DNA of 51,606 nucleotides from the NCBI GenBank assembly GCA_964524185.1, contig CAZGCI010000020.1, forward strand, positions 1 through 51,606, written 5' to 3'. Position numbers and translations under genes: made by a program. This DNA is from Thiohalocapsa sp964524185 (GTDB lineage: Bacteria; Pseudomonadota; Gammaproteobacteria; Chromatiales; Chromatiaceae). Positions 1 to 8,218 of the stretch are shown here, in pieces. The number at the start of each line of letters is the position of its first letter. Within the stretch, counting starts at the first letter, position 1. The notes below the pieces were generated by a model. It saw only the letters and a list, made by a program, of their open reading frames with translations, was not told where the DNA came from and did not search any database.

Positions 1-81
1 GCTGGGTAACATTGACCAATTTCACGGCCTCCTCGCCGCTCCCAAGGTCCTGGACTTACTCGACACAAAACCGCTCCTTCT

Positions 82-107
82 AGGATGAACGTGTCCGGCA
101 ATCGCCT
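82..107 (-). repeat. Solo end A of the TIR element (copy 3)
   Basis: Read on the minus strand, this stretch begins AGGCGATTGCCGGA and continues into a CATCC block. It matches end A of the complete elements at 22141-22240 and 40602-40773. The six bases outside it (108-113) also match the flank of copy 2, with GTGCT preceding both. The other end is not visible, so the element is either decayed or continues beyond the left edge of the window. It lies 21 bases after the stop codon of the receiver-kinase gene. Confidence 0.55.
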
Positions 108-128
108 GAGCACCCCTTCAGCGGGTGG

Positions 129-1253
129 TCAGCTCCGGGGTTGCTCTAACAGCGCGGCCGCCAGCGCGATGCTGAGCACGGCCTCGGCGCCGCCGCCCGC
201 GCCATTGCCGAGCTGCAGATGCCCGCCCAGCAGCTCGATACGAGAGCGCAGGCTGTCGAGTCCAAAGCCGCCGCCGGCCCCTGGCATTAGGATGGCCGCC
301 GCGTCGTCGAGCCGGTGGGGATCGAAGCCCCGCCCATCGTCGCTGACGCTGATACTGAGCGTCTCATCGGTGCACGCGACTCGCACCAGCGCCCGGGTGG
401 CATCAGCGTGCTTGGCGGCATTGATGAGCAGCTCCCGGGTGCCCTGGAACAGGGTCACCGCCAGCGCGTCGGACAGGTCTGGCAGCTCTCCCACTTGCTC
501 GCACTGCACGTTCAGGCCCCATTGGTTGTGCACCTCGTCCGCCAGCCATTGCAACGCGGGGTACAGGCCACCTCCGCGCAACAGCGGCGGGCTCAGCTCG
601 AACACGAGCGAGCGCAGTTGCCCGACGGCGCGGATCAGGAGCTCCAGCAACTGCTGGCGGCGGGCGTCGAGGTCCGTTGCGCCTTCAAGCAGAATGCGCG
701 CCAGCACCAGCTCTTGGATGGTGGTGTCATGCAGTTGCTGCGCGAGCTGCCGACGCTGGCGCTCTTCGACCGTCGCCATCTCGATATTGAGCTCGCGCAG
801 CCGGCGGTTGGCCTGCTGCAGGCGCTCGCCGCGCTCGTCCAACGCCGCATGCAGACCGCGGGACAAGCGCGACAGGGCGCACTGGGTCGCCACGCGCGCC
901 AGCAGCACCGCCACCGCAAAGGGCTTGACGACGTAGTCCACGCCGCCCGCCTCGAAACCGCGCAAGACCTCGGGCTCGCCGCCCTTGGCGGTGAGAAAGA
1001 TCACCGGAATGCGGGCTGTGGCATCCATGGACTTCAGCTCGCGGCACAGCGAAAAGCCATCCACGTCTGGCAGCATCACGTCCAACAGGATCAGGTGCGG
1101 GTCCCGCGCCTGGGCCAGCTCCAGCGCCTCGGCGCCGCATGCTGCCGTCACCACCCCATAGCCCTCCCGGCGTAGCAGTCCGGCGAGATAAATGGCCGTC
1201 GCCTCGTCGTCGTCGACCACCAGAATCTCAGACTGAGGGAGGACCTCGATCAT
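129..1253 (-). CDS. Receiver-histidine kinase (REC-HisKA_3-HATPase), NarX-type, without sensor domain
   Basis: A 374-residue soluble protein. Residues 9-125 form a receiver domain with acidic residues D14-D16, phosphoacceptor D58 in LLDVMLPDVDG, and K110. A coiled-coil stretch (about 130-165) leads into a HisKA_3 dimerisation segment with H175 in QLHDTTIQEL. A GHKL ATPase follows, with an N box near 273-283 and glycine loops DDGRGF and GGGFGL. Families of this shape phosphorylate NarL/LuxR-type regulators. The start at 1253 is preferred because AGGAG lies 10 bases upstream; a longer reading frame begins at a TTG (1457), but its extra 68 residues resemble no domain. It follows the giant hybrid kinase gene on the same strand, so it is probably the next relay step: the kinase's Hpt would phosphorylate this receiver. 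No DNA-binding output gene is visible in the window. Confidence 0.85.
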   Translation of the reverse strand: MIEVLPQSEILVVDDDEATAIYLAGLLRREGYGVVTAACGAEALELAQARDPHLILLDVMLPDVDGFSLCRELKSMDATARIPVIFLTAKGGEPEVLRGFEAGGVDYVVKPFAVAVLLARVATQCALSRLSRGLHAALDERGERLQQANRRLRELNIEMATVEERQRRQLAQQLHDTTIQELVLARILLEGATDLDARRQQLLELLIRAVGQLRSLVFELSPPLLRGGGLYPALQWLADEVHNQWGLNVQCEQVGELPDLSDALAVTLFQGTRELLINAAKHADATRALVRVACTDETLSISVSDDGRGFDPHRLDDAAAILMPGAGGGFGLDSLRSRIELLGGHLQLGNGAGGGAEAVLSIALAAALLEQPRS

Positions 1254-1475
1254 GGCTGGGTGGCTCCTGCCAGTTAGCTGTTCGGTCTGAGGCGCCGCCG
1301 CGCTAAACATGCCTGCGCACTGTGGACTCCCTATGGTTTGCGGACGTCGCCCGTGGGCGCAGGCCGCTTTGTCCGCGAGCGCGCGGGTTTGCTGGTCACG
1401 CAACGCACGGTACAGAAAACCTTCCACTATCTCTGTCAGCCAGAAGCATACAACCAATCGGATGCATCGTGCTCC

Positions 1476-4400
1476 TTAACGCGATGCCCGCACCTGCGAA
1501 TCATTCACATCGATGACAGAGGCGCCCAGCGCCGTGTCCACCAGGGTCGCGATCTGCCGCCGGGCGTCCGTTGCTGTCCCCTCCGGCGCTGCCACCACGG
1601 CATCCAGGGTCGACAGGACTTGCTCGGCCACCGCCAGCAGGCCCCGCAGGGCCGGCCGCCAGTCATCTCCGCTATCCAGCGCCGAGAGGGCTGTCTCGGC
1701 CCGCTGCGCCAAGCCCGGAGCACCCAGCAGGCCGGCAACGCCCTTCAAGCTGTGCGCGATGCGCCGCGCGGACTCGCCCTCGCCGGTATCCAGGGCCCGG
1801 CGCAGGGCTACTGGATCGGTGCGATGCTGCGCATGGAAGGCGCTCAGCATCTGTTGATAGAGCGCGGCATCGCCGCCGGCGCAGGCAAGCCCTGCCGTGA
1901 AATCGAGCGCCGCATCTGGCGCCAACGGGGCGGAGGCTGCCGCGCCGGCAGCGACGCCCGCCGGCACGACGCCTGTTGCGGTGCCCTGCTCGTCGGCGCG
2001 GCTCGGGCCGGCAGCCGGCGCGCCACTGAGCGTCCGTTGCAATGCCGCGTGCAGTGCATCGGGTGTGATTGGCTTCACGAGGTGCTCCGCCATGCCCGCG
2101 GCCCGGCTGCGCCGATGGTCTTCCGGATAGGCATGGGCCGTGAGCGCAATGATCGGCGGGGTTGCGCCGCCGAGCTCCGCTCGAATCTGCTGCGCGGCTG
2201 CAATCCCGTCGAGCTGCGGCATCTGGATGTCCATTAGGATGGCATCGAATGGCTCATCCAACGCGCGCCGCACGGCGGCGCGTCCGTTGACGGCCGTGAC
2301 GACGGTGCAGCCGATGCGCTCGAGCAGCGCACGCACGTATTCGCGATTGGTCTCGTTGTCCTCCGCCAACAGCACCCGGCGGCCGCCCAGCGCGTTGGCG
2401 GCCTTGGCCAGCGCAGTGCCCGGCATGGTGACCGCGGCCAACGCCGGGTCGTCGCCGCCGAGCGCCTGCTGCAGATGCGCGTGCAGGCGGGCGCGGGAGG
2501 CCGGCAACGACAGGGCCGGCAGGTCGCCATCCCACGCAAAGCGCAGCAGCGGCACGCCGTGCCGGGCCGCTGCTTGGGCCAGCCGAGCAGTCTGCGCGGC
2601 GGGCACATCCGGGCCCGGCAGTGCCAGCAGCAACGCCCAGTCGGCGGCGGCGTCGCCAGCGCCGTCCAGTTTGGAGCAGGCCGCTGCGGCGCTATCCACC
2701 ACCTCTACCGCGAGGCCGAAGGCGCGGAGCTGCCGTGCGGCGGCGGCAGCACGACGGACATGAGCGTCCCACAACAGCACAGGCGCGCCGCCAGGCGGTG
2801 ACGACCGCCATGCTGGCGCGGCGCCCGCGACCAGTGGCAGCTCGATGGTGAAGGCAAAGCGACTGCCCCGACCTGGGGCGCTCGTGAGCTGGATATCGCC
2901 GCCCATGAGCCGCACCAGCTCGCGACTGATGCTCAGCCCAAGGCCCGTGCCCTGGTAGCGCCGAGTGGACGAGGCGTCGGCCTGGCGGAAGGGCTCGAAT
3001 ACCCTCTCCCTCACGTCGGCGGGGATGCCGATGCCCGTGTCGGTGACCGTCACGCAGAGCCTCACCTGCCCCGCCGCCGCAGCCGGCGTTGGCGCGACGC
3101 CCACCTGCACGCAGACCTCGCCCTGCGGCGTGAACTTGATGGCGTTGGACGTGAGGTTGAGCAGCACCTGCTCAAGGCGCAGTGCATCGCCGCTGAGGCG
3201 CACGGGGGCGGCGGGGTCGAGCTCAAACCAGAGCAGCAGCCCGCGCTGGTGCGCCTCCACCTCGGCCACGGCCTGCACCCGCTCCAACAGCTCATCCAGT
3301 AGAAAGGGGGCGTGCTTGAGCGCAGTGACACCGGCCTCGATGCACGACAGGTCCAGCACGTCGTTGAGGAGCCCGAGCAGTGACTGGGAGGCGCGATGCA
3401 GACGCTCCAGCCAGCTGCGTTGCTGCGCGTCCAAGTCCGTGTCCAGGCACAGCTGGGCCATGCCCATGACGGCGTTCATGGGTGTGCGGATCTCGTGGCT
3501 CATATTGGCCAGGAACTGGCTCTTGGCGGCCGCGGCGACCTGGGCCGCATCGCGGGCGGCGATCAGTTCGCGGTTGAGGCGGCTCAGCTCGCGCTGACGA
3601 TACAGGACCAGCAGCCCGACGATGGCCACCACCGCCAGCACCTGCCAGAGCAGGGTCAGATCCATGCGCTGCTCAATGGTGAACCTGGTCTGCTTGCGCT
3701 CGACGGCATCCCGCTCGGCGGGTGTCATGGCGGCGATGGCCTTCTCCATGGCGAGGTGCAGCAGCGGCTCGTCGTTGCGCGTGGCAACGGCGATGGGGTC
3801 GCGATGCTCCAACTGCCCGATGATGCGCAGCCCACCCGCACTGGTAGCCACCAACGCTGCGGCGTGCTCGAGTGTGGCCACCGCGGCTGTCACCTGACCC
3901 GCCGCGAACGCCTGGCGCAGGGCGTCTTGGGACGGCAGCGACACGAACTGCAGCTCCGGATGACGGTCAGCCAGTGCGGCGGCAATGGCAGACTCCGCAG
4001 GCACTGCGATGGCCTCTGCACGCAGCGCCTCGATGTCACGCACAAAGGGGCTGTCAACGGGGGCCACCAGCACGTAGCTCAGATCAAAATAGGGTGTGGT
4101 GAAATCCAAGTCGGCTGCCGGCTCCGCGCTCGGCACCGCCGCGGTGAGTAGGTCGCAGCGGCGCTCACGCACAAATGCCTGCGCCTCGGCCGCGGTTGCC
4201 GTGGGGATGGGCTCGAGCGTGACGCCGAGCTTGCCGGCGAACAAGGCCAGGTAATCGCGGAACAGCCCGCGGTGCGCGCCGCGCGAGGTGTAGTCATAGG
4301 GTGCCCAGGCCGGGTTGTAGCAATAGCGCAGTCGCCCGCCTTTGCCCGCCAGGTATTCCCGCTCCGCAAAGCTCAGCAGCACCTGCCCCTCGGGCGGCGC

Positions 4401-7349
4401 AGGTTGCAGTCCGAGGTGGCGTTCACGAATGGCCGCAAGCTGCGTCTGCGGCAACGCCGCCAGCGCCTTGTCGATGGCGCTGACCAGCAGCGGCCAGTCA
4501 TTGCGCACGGAGAACACCATCGCCGCGGGCGGTGCATCCTCGTAGGCGATCTCCACCGGAGGCGCGGCGGCGTCCGATACCAGGAAGCGCAGCACATCCG
4601 TGCTCCCCATCAGGGCATCCAGATCGCCGGCGAGGATTCGGTTCATCAAGTCCGGCACACTGGCACCGGGAACCGCGACAGCGCCGGCGATGCGGGCGAT
4701 GTGCTTCTCGACCATCAAGGCACCCTGCGCGTAGCCGATGCGGCGGCCCGCCAGGTCGGCGGGGCCCTGAATATCCAGCGGATTCCCGGCGCGCACGAAC
4801 ACCCCGTTGGTGAGTACGCTGTAGGGGACCGAAAAGGCCAGACGTTCCGCCCGCTCGGGCTGTGGTCTGGACAGCGTCAGCCCGTCGATCTCGTGGGCCA
4901 TGGCCTGCTGCACCAGCGTCGACCATTCGCCGAGGACGAGCTGGATATTGGTGCCGAGGCGCTCGTTGATGGCTGCAAGAATGTCAGCATCAATGCCGAC
5001 GGCACGGCCTTCGGCGTCCTCGTAGCTGTAGGGCGCCCAGTCCGCGCCGCCGCCGAAGCGAATCTCTGGGTGCGCATCCAAGAAGGCGCGCTCGGCCGAC
5101 GTGAGACGCACTGCCGGGGTGGCCATGAGCGCCTCCGGATCATCGTCCAGAAACTGGGCATAGCGACGCTGCATGGTCGACGCGGGGATGGCTGCGATGG
5201 CCTTGTCCAACAGAGCGGCCAGCGCCGCCTGGTCTCGTCGCACCGCGAAGTAGCTCGCGCGTTGCACGGGCAAGTCGCCGGCCTGGACTGCCGACAACGA
5301 TCCGAAGCGCAGCGCCGGCTCGCGCGCCGGGCTAGGCGGGACGTTCAGCAGGACATCGGCGTCGCCGCGCGCGACGGCGGCGCGGGCGTCGGCACTCGAC
5401 ATGGGCTCGAACTGAAGCGTCACCCCCAGCAGCGCCGCGGCCTCACGCATGAGCTCAATGGTGAATCCGCTCGGCTCGCCATCCCAGATCATGGCGAAGG
5501 GGGGCGCCTCGCTGAAGACAACGCGCAGCACATCGCGCCCGGCGAGCCAGGCGCGCTCGGCGTCCGCCAACGGCAGGGTTGCGGGCCCGCGCAGCGCCGC
5601 CAGCGCCTCTGCATCGCCGAACCAACGCGTCCACAGCGTCTGCAGCTCCCCAGGCTGCAGGGAGGCATAGGCCTTGTTGAGAATACTGGCCAGCAGCGGC
5701 AGGTCGCGGCGCACGGCGAAGGGGTGACCCTGCAGCGGGCGGCCCGCCTCGGGCAGCGGCACCGTGCTGATGATGGCAAGGTCGCTCAGCTGTTCCGCCT
5801 GAAACAGATGCACCGCCACCTGGCGCATCAACACCGTGGCGTCGGCACGGCCCTGTGCCACCGCGTACAGCGCCTCGCGCGGCCCCGACACATGCAGCCG
5901 CTGCGCTGGCGCACAGCAGTGTTGCAGCAGCTCGCTGATTTCCGACCCTGGACTCTCGGCAACGGTCTTGCCCCGGAGGCCGTCGGGGTCCTGAATGTCG
6001 CCGCGGTCACGACGCGCGACGATGACGTGCTCCACCGGGAAGGCGTGCGCGCTGAAGGCGAGGTAGTCACGCCGCGCCGGCGTGGCCGCGACGTTGATGG
6101 TGAGGTCCGCGCTCCCGGTGCGCAGGTGGCTCTGCACCCGGCTCGGCTCTGCGGCCCGCCAGCTCAGGGTAAAGCCCGCGCGCCGCGCGATCTGCTCCAT
6201 GAGCTCCACCGAATAACCCACGGGACCCGTGTCCGCCCATTCCGCAAAGGGCGGCAGGGGCGAGAAGTGCACACGCAGGCGCGGGTGCTGCTGGACGAAC
6301 GCCTGCTCCGCTGCGGTGAGCTCCAGCGGCGGCGCCGGCGGCGTAAACACGAAGTCGTCCAGTGCCACTGGACCCGCGGCTTGGTCCGTCTGCCGCAGCA
6401 GCTCCAGCACCGCCGCCAGCGCGGCGCGATCCGGCCTGCCGATGGGATGCACCTCCGGCAGCATGGCGCTATGGGTCTGATGGGCCTCGAAGCGGAGGTG
6501 CTCAGCCGGCTTGTCTTGGGTATTCCACCGCGCGCGGATGAGGGCCACCAGCTCGTCCGGGTGGTCCAGCGCATAGGCCCAGCCACGGTTTGTGGCCGCT
6601 GCCAGGGCCGCGGCGGCATCCGGGTCGGCATCCGCAGTGGCCGCGGTGGCGAACAGGTTTAGATCCGGGACGGACACGCCGTAGTCCGCGGGGTCAATGA
6701 CATTGAAGGCCACGCCCTGCCGATGCAGTTGGTAGACCTCGTTACTGCGGTACGCGGTCATCGCGTCCACCTCGCCTCGCACGAAGGCGCCGACGCCGGC
6801 GGCGTAGGGGACGCTGTGGAGTGTCGAGGGATCGATGCCGGCGCGTGCGAAGAGCCGCTGCACGTTGGGCCGCTGCAACAGCCCGGGCGCGGTCATCAGC
6901 CGCTTGCCCGCGAGCTGGCTCGGCAGCACCACATCCGGCGGCACCACCAGCACCAATGGCGAGCGCTGGAACCAGCTCGCCAGCAGCTTGAGGCGCTCGC
7001 CCGCCGCCTGGCGAGCCAACAGCAGGTCCGCCGATGCGGTGCCGAAATCCGCTCGCCCGGCCAGCACCTCCGCGATGGGATCGAGGTCAGGACCACCCTC
7101 GAGCAGGGTCACCGCGAGACCGGCGTCCTGGTAATAGCCCTGCTCCAATGCCGCGTAGAAGCCGGCGAACTGCCACTGATGGCGCCATTGCAACTGCACC
7201 CGCACAGGCTGCGGCTGGGCGTCGACCGCCGGCTCGATGGCGCTCGCCGGTGCCGCGGCCGCTGCTGCCGTGGGCAACAGCAGGCACAGCATCGGCAGCA
7301 GCACAGTCAGACCCCTCAATAGGCACCCGTCAGCGCCGGCGCGAGCCAC
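1476..7349 (-). CDS. BvgS-like hybrid sensor kinase with five periplasmic binding modules
   Basis: 1957 residues from a GTG start. A signal-like hydrophobic segment (about 11-35) precedes an NMT1/ThiY-type binding domain (48-335). Four SBP_bac_3 (BvgS VFT-like) modules follow at about 344-577, 592-742, 747-980 and 990-1230. The second is only about 150 residues, against about 235 for the first, third and fourth: its second-lobe core is missing. One membrane helix (about 1231-1250) leads to HisKA (H1285 in MSHEIRTP), HATPase (DTGIGIP, GTGLGLS), a degenerate receiver (about 1522-1630) without the phosphoacceptor Asp, an intact receiver (D1707, K1759) and Hpt (H1866 in AHSLKG). The expected relay is H1285 to D1707 to H1866. 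The start overlaps the upstream gene by 34 bases. In-frame alternatives are TTG at 7319 and GTG at 7304, the latter with GAGGGG seven bases upstream; both keep the signal-like segment. The ligands cannot be inferred. Confidence 0.9.
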   Translation of the reverse strand: MARAGADGCLLRGLTVLLPMLCLLLPTAAAAAAPASAIEPAVDAQPQPVRVQLQWRHQWQFAGFYAALEQGYYQDAGLAVTLLEGGPDLDPIAEVLAGRADFGTASADLLLARQAAGERLKLLASWFQRSPLVLVVPPDVVLPSQLAGKRLMTAPGLLQRPNVQRLFARAGIDPSTLHSVPYAAGVGAFVRGEVDAMTAYRSNEVYQLHRQGVAFNVIDPADYGVSVPDLNLFATAATADADPDAAAALAAATNRGWAYALDHPDELVALIRARWNTQDKPAEHLRFEAHQTHSAMLPEVHPIGRPDRAALAAVLELLRQTDQAAGPVALDDFVFTPPAPPLELTAAEQAFVQQHPRLRVHFSPLPPFAEWADTGPVGYSVELMEQIARRAGFTLSWRAAEPSRVQSHLRTGSADLTINVAATPARRDYLAFSAHAFPVEHVIVARRDRGDIQDPDGLRGKTVAESPGSEISELLQHCCAPAQRLHVSGPREALYAVAQGRADATVLMRQVAVHLFQAEQLSDLAIISTVPLPEAGRPLQGHPFAVRRDLPLLASILNKAYASLQPGELQTLWTRWFGDAEALAALRGPATLPLADAERAWLAGRDVLRVVFSEAPPFAMIWDGEPSGFTIELMREAAALLGVTLQFEPMSSADARAAVARGDADVLLNVPPSPAREPALRFGSLSAVQAGDLPVQRASYFAVRRDQAALAALLDKAIAAIPASTMQRRYAQFLDDDPEALMATPAVRLTSAERAFLDAHPEIRFGGGADWAPYSYEDAEGRAVGIDADILAAINERLGTNIQLVLGEWSTLVQQAMAHEIDGLTLSRPQPERAERLAFSVPYSVLTNGVFVRAGNPLDIQGPADLAGRRIGYAQGALMVEKHIARIAGAVAVPGASVPDLMNRILAGDLDALMGSTDVLRFLVSDAAAPPVEIAYEDAPPAAMVFSVRNDWPLLVSAIDKALAALPQTQLAAIRERHLGLQPAPPEGQVLLSFAEREYLAGKGGRLRYCYNPAWAPYDYTSRGAHRGLFRDYLALFAGKLGVTLEPIPTATAAEAQAFVRERRCDLLTAAVPSAEPAADLDFTTPYFDLSYVLVAPVDSPFVRDIEALRAEAIAVPAESAIAAALADRHPELQFVSLPSQDALRQAFAAGQVTAAVATLEHAAALVATSAGGLRIIGQLEHRDPIAVATRNDEPLLHLAMEKAIAAMTPAERDAVERKQTRFTIEQRMDLTLLWQVLAVVAIVGLLVLYRQRELSRLNRELIAARDAAQVAAAAKSQFLANMSHEIRTPMNAVMGMAQLCLDTDLDAQQRSWLERLHRASQSLLGLLNDVLDLSCIEAGVTALKHAPFLLDELLERVQAVAEVEAHQRGLLLWFELDPAAPVRLSGDALRLEQVLLNLTSNAIKFTPQGEVCVQVGVAPTPAAAAGQVRLCVTVTDTGIGIPADVRERVFEPFRQADASSTRRYQGTGLGLSISRELVRLMGGDIQLTSAPGRGSRFAFTIELPLVAGAAPAWRSSPPGGAPVLLWDAHVRRAAAAARQLRAFGLAVEVVDSAAAACSKLDGAGDAAADWALLLALPGPDVPAAQTARLAQAAARHGVPLLRFAWDGDLPALSLPASRARLHAHLQQALGGDDPALAAVTMPGTALAKAANALGGRRVLLAEDNETNREYVRALLERIGCTVVTAVNGRAAVRRALDEPFDAILMDIQMPQLDGIAAAQQIRAELGGATPPIIALTAHAYPEDHRRSRAAGMAEHLVKPITPDALHAALQRTLSGAPAAGPSRADEQGTATGVVPAGVAAGAAASAPLAPDAALDFTAGLACAGGDAALYQQMLSAFHAQHRTDPVALRRALDTGEGESARRIAHSLKGVAGLLGAPGLAQRAETALSALDSGDDWRPALRGLLAVAEQVLSTLDAVVAAPEGTATDARRQIATLVDTALGASVIDVNDSQVRASR

Positions 7350-7861
7350 ATCAGGACGGCATCGGCGTCGGTCTTGGGCGCCGCTGCGGGCAGCACGACG
7401 GTACCGCCATCGACCTGCCAGCGCAGCGTGCTGCCGCCGGCCTCTTCCCGCGGCTCACCGAGCCCCGAGCGCAGGGATGCCAGCAGCATAGCGTGATACT
7501 GCCGACGATAATCGAGTCTGAGTGCCGTGAGGCGGCCGGCGCCATAGTGCAGCAGGGCTCGTTGCGCCGGCAGACCGTTGAACGCGGCGATCTCGGTGCC
7601 GCAGACCTCGTCGCCCAGGGCGCTTCGGCGCTCGGCGCACCGGAAGCTCACCTTCGGGAACTGTGCTTCGATATCGGCATGGGTCACGGCGCCGGAGAGG
7701 CGATCGTAGGCGATGTTGAAGCTGGGCTTGCCCAGGATGTGCATGATGAAGAGATCACTGCGGCGGCGCCCGTCCTCGGTGAACATGAGCCAGTAGAAGG
7801 GGCCAATGACGACGGCCAGCGCCAGCAGGAGCTTGTAAGTTCGGGGGAGTTGGAAACGCAT
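7316..7861 (-). CDS. Membrane-anchored protein of unknown function
   Basis: 181 residues. An N-terminal hydrophobic helix (about 8-27) after basic residues suggests an inner-membrane anchor with the remainder outside. I recognise no domain. C75 and C87 could form a disulfide if the domain is periplasmic. Its 3' end overlaps the GTG start proposed for the hybrid kinase by 34 bases, so the two are probably co-transcribed and translationally coupled. That makes a sensory accessory role plausible, but this is inference from position. The ATG at 7861 has no clear Shine-Dalgarno sequence. A TATAGAAT box lies only about a dozen bases upstream, so the transcript may be nearly leaderless. Confidence 0.7.
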   Translation of the reverse strand: MRFQLPRTYKLLLALAVVIGPFYWLMFTEDGRRRSDLFIMHILGKPSFNIAYDRLSGAVTHADIEAQFPKVSFRCAERRSALGDEVCGTEIAAFNGLPAQRALLHYGAGRLTALRLDYRRQYHAMLLASLRSGLGEPREEAGGSTLRWQVDGGTVVLPAAAPKTDADAVLMWLAPALTGAY

Positions 7862-7885
7862 AGCGCCTGTATTCTATACCCGTCA

Positions 7886-8028
7886 CACATGGGTTTTCGG
7901 CCGCGATGCACGCCGCTCGCACCCGATCGCAGCGTGACGACTCCTCGCCATAGTGGCGACTATGACGCGTCGTCGTGCCTTGCGCTCGGGCACGCGCGAC
8001 GCACCTCGCTTTCCCGAAAACCCACGTG
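7886..8028. repeat. 143-bp imperfect palindrome between divergent genes
   Basis: The outer arms are CACATGGGTTTTCGG (7886-7900) and its near-perfect complement ending at 8028. The centre is the perfect inverted repeat CATAGT-GGCG-ACTATG (7949-7964), and the intervening arms are partly complementary. The symmetry centre falls at the exact midpoint, so the whole stretch could fold as one long hairpin. It fills most of the 357-base gene-less gap between the unknown membrane-protein gene and mutS. It looks like a REP/MITE-type dispersed element; no second copy was found in the window. Confidence 0.65.
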
Positions 8029-8218
8029 CAACGGGTCTATGACGGTTAAGCGCCGGGGCGCCGCAACCATGGCCCCGCAACGACACCCGCCGTCATCCCC
8101 CATTGGCGATGACGAGTGGACGCAGGACGGCGTGTCGCGACACCGCCGCAGCGCCCGCCCAGACCAGATCCCGCCAGCACCCACACGAGCGCAAACCAGG
8201 CCCAGGCCCAAGCCCACG

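Noticed and set aside
1254..1457. 68-residue N-terminal extension of the receiver-kinase
   Set aside because: Begins at TTG without a ribosome-binding site and has no domain, whereas the ATG at 1253 has AGGAG and starts directly at a receiver fold.
4272..6662. 796-codon open frame on the plus strand, antisense to the hybrid kinase
   Set aside because: Composition (Arg, Gln, His, Gly-rich with no domain) is that of a GC-rich shadow. The opposite strand encodes clear domains throughout.
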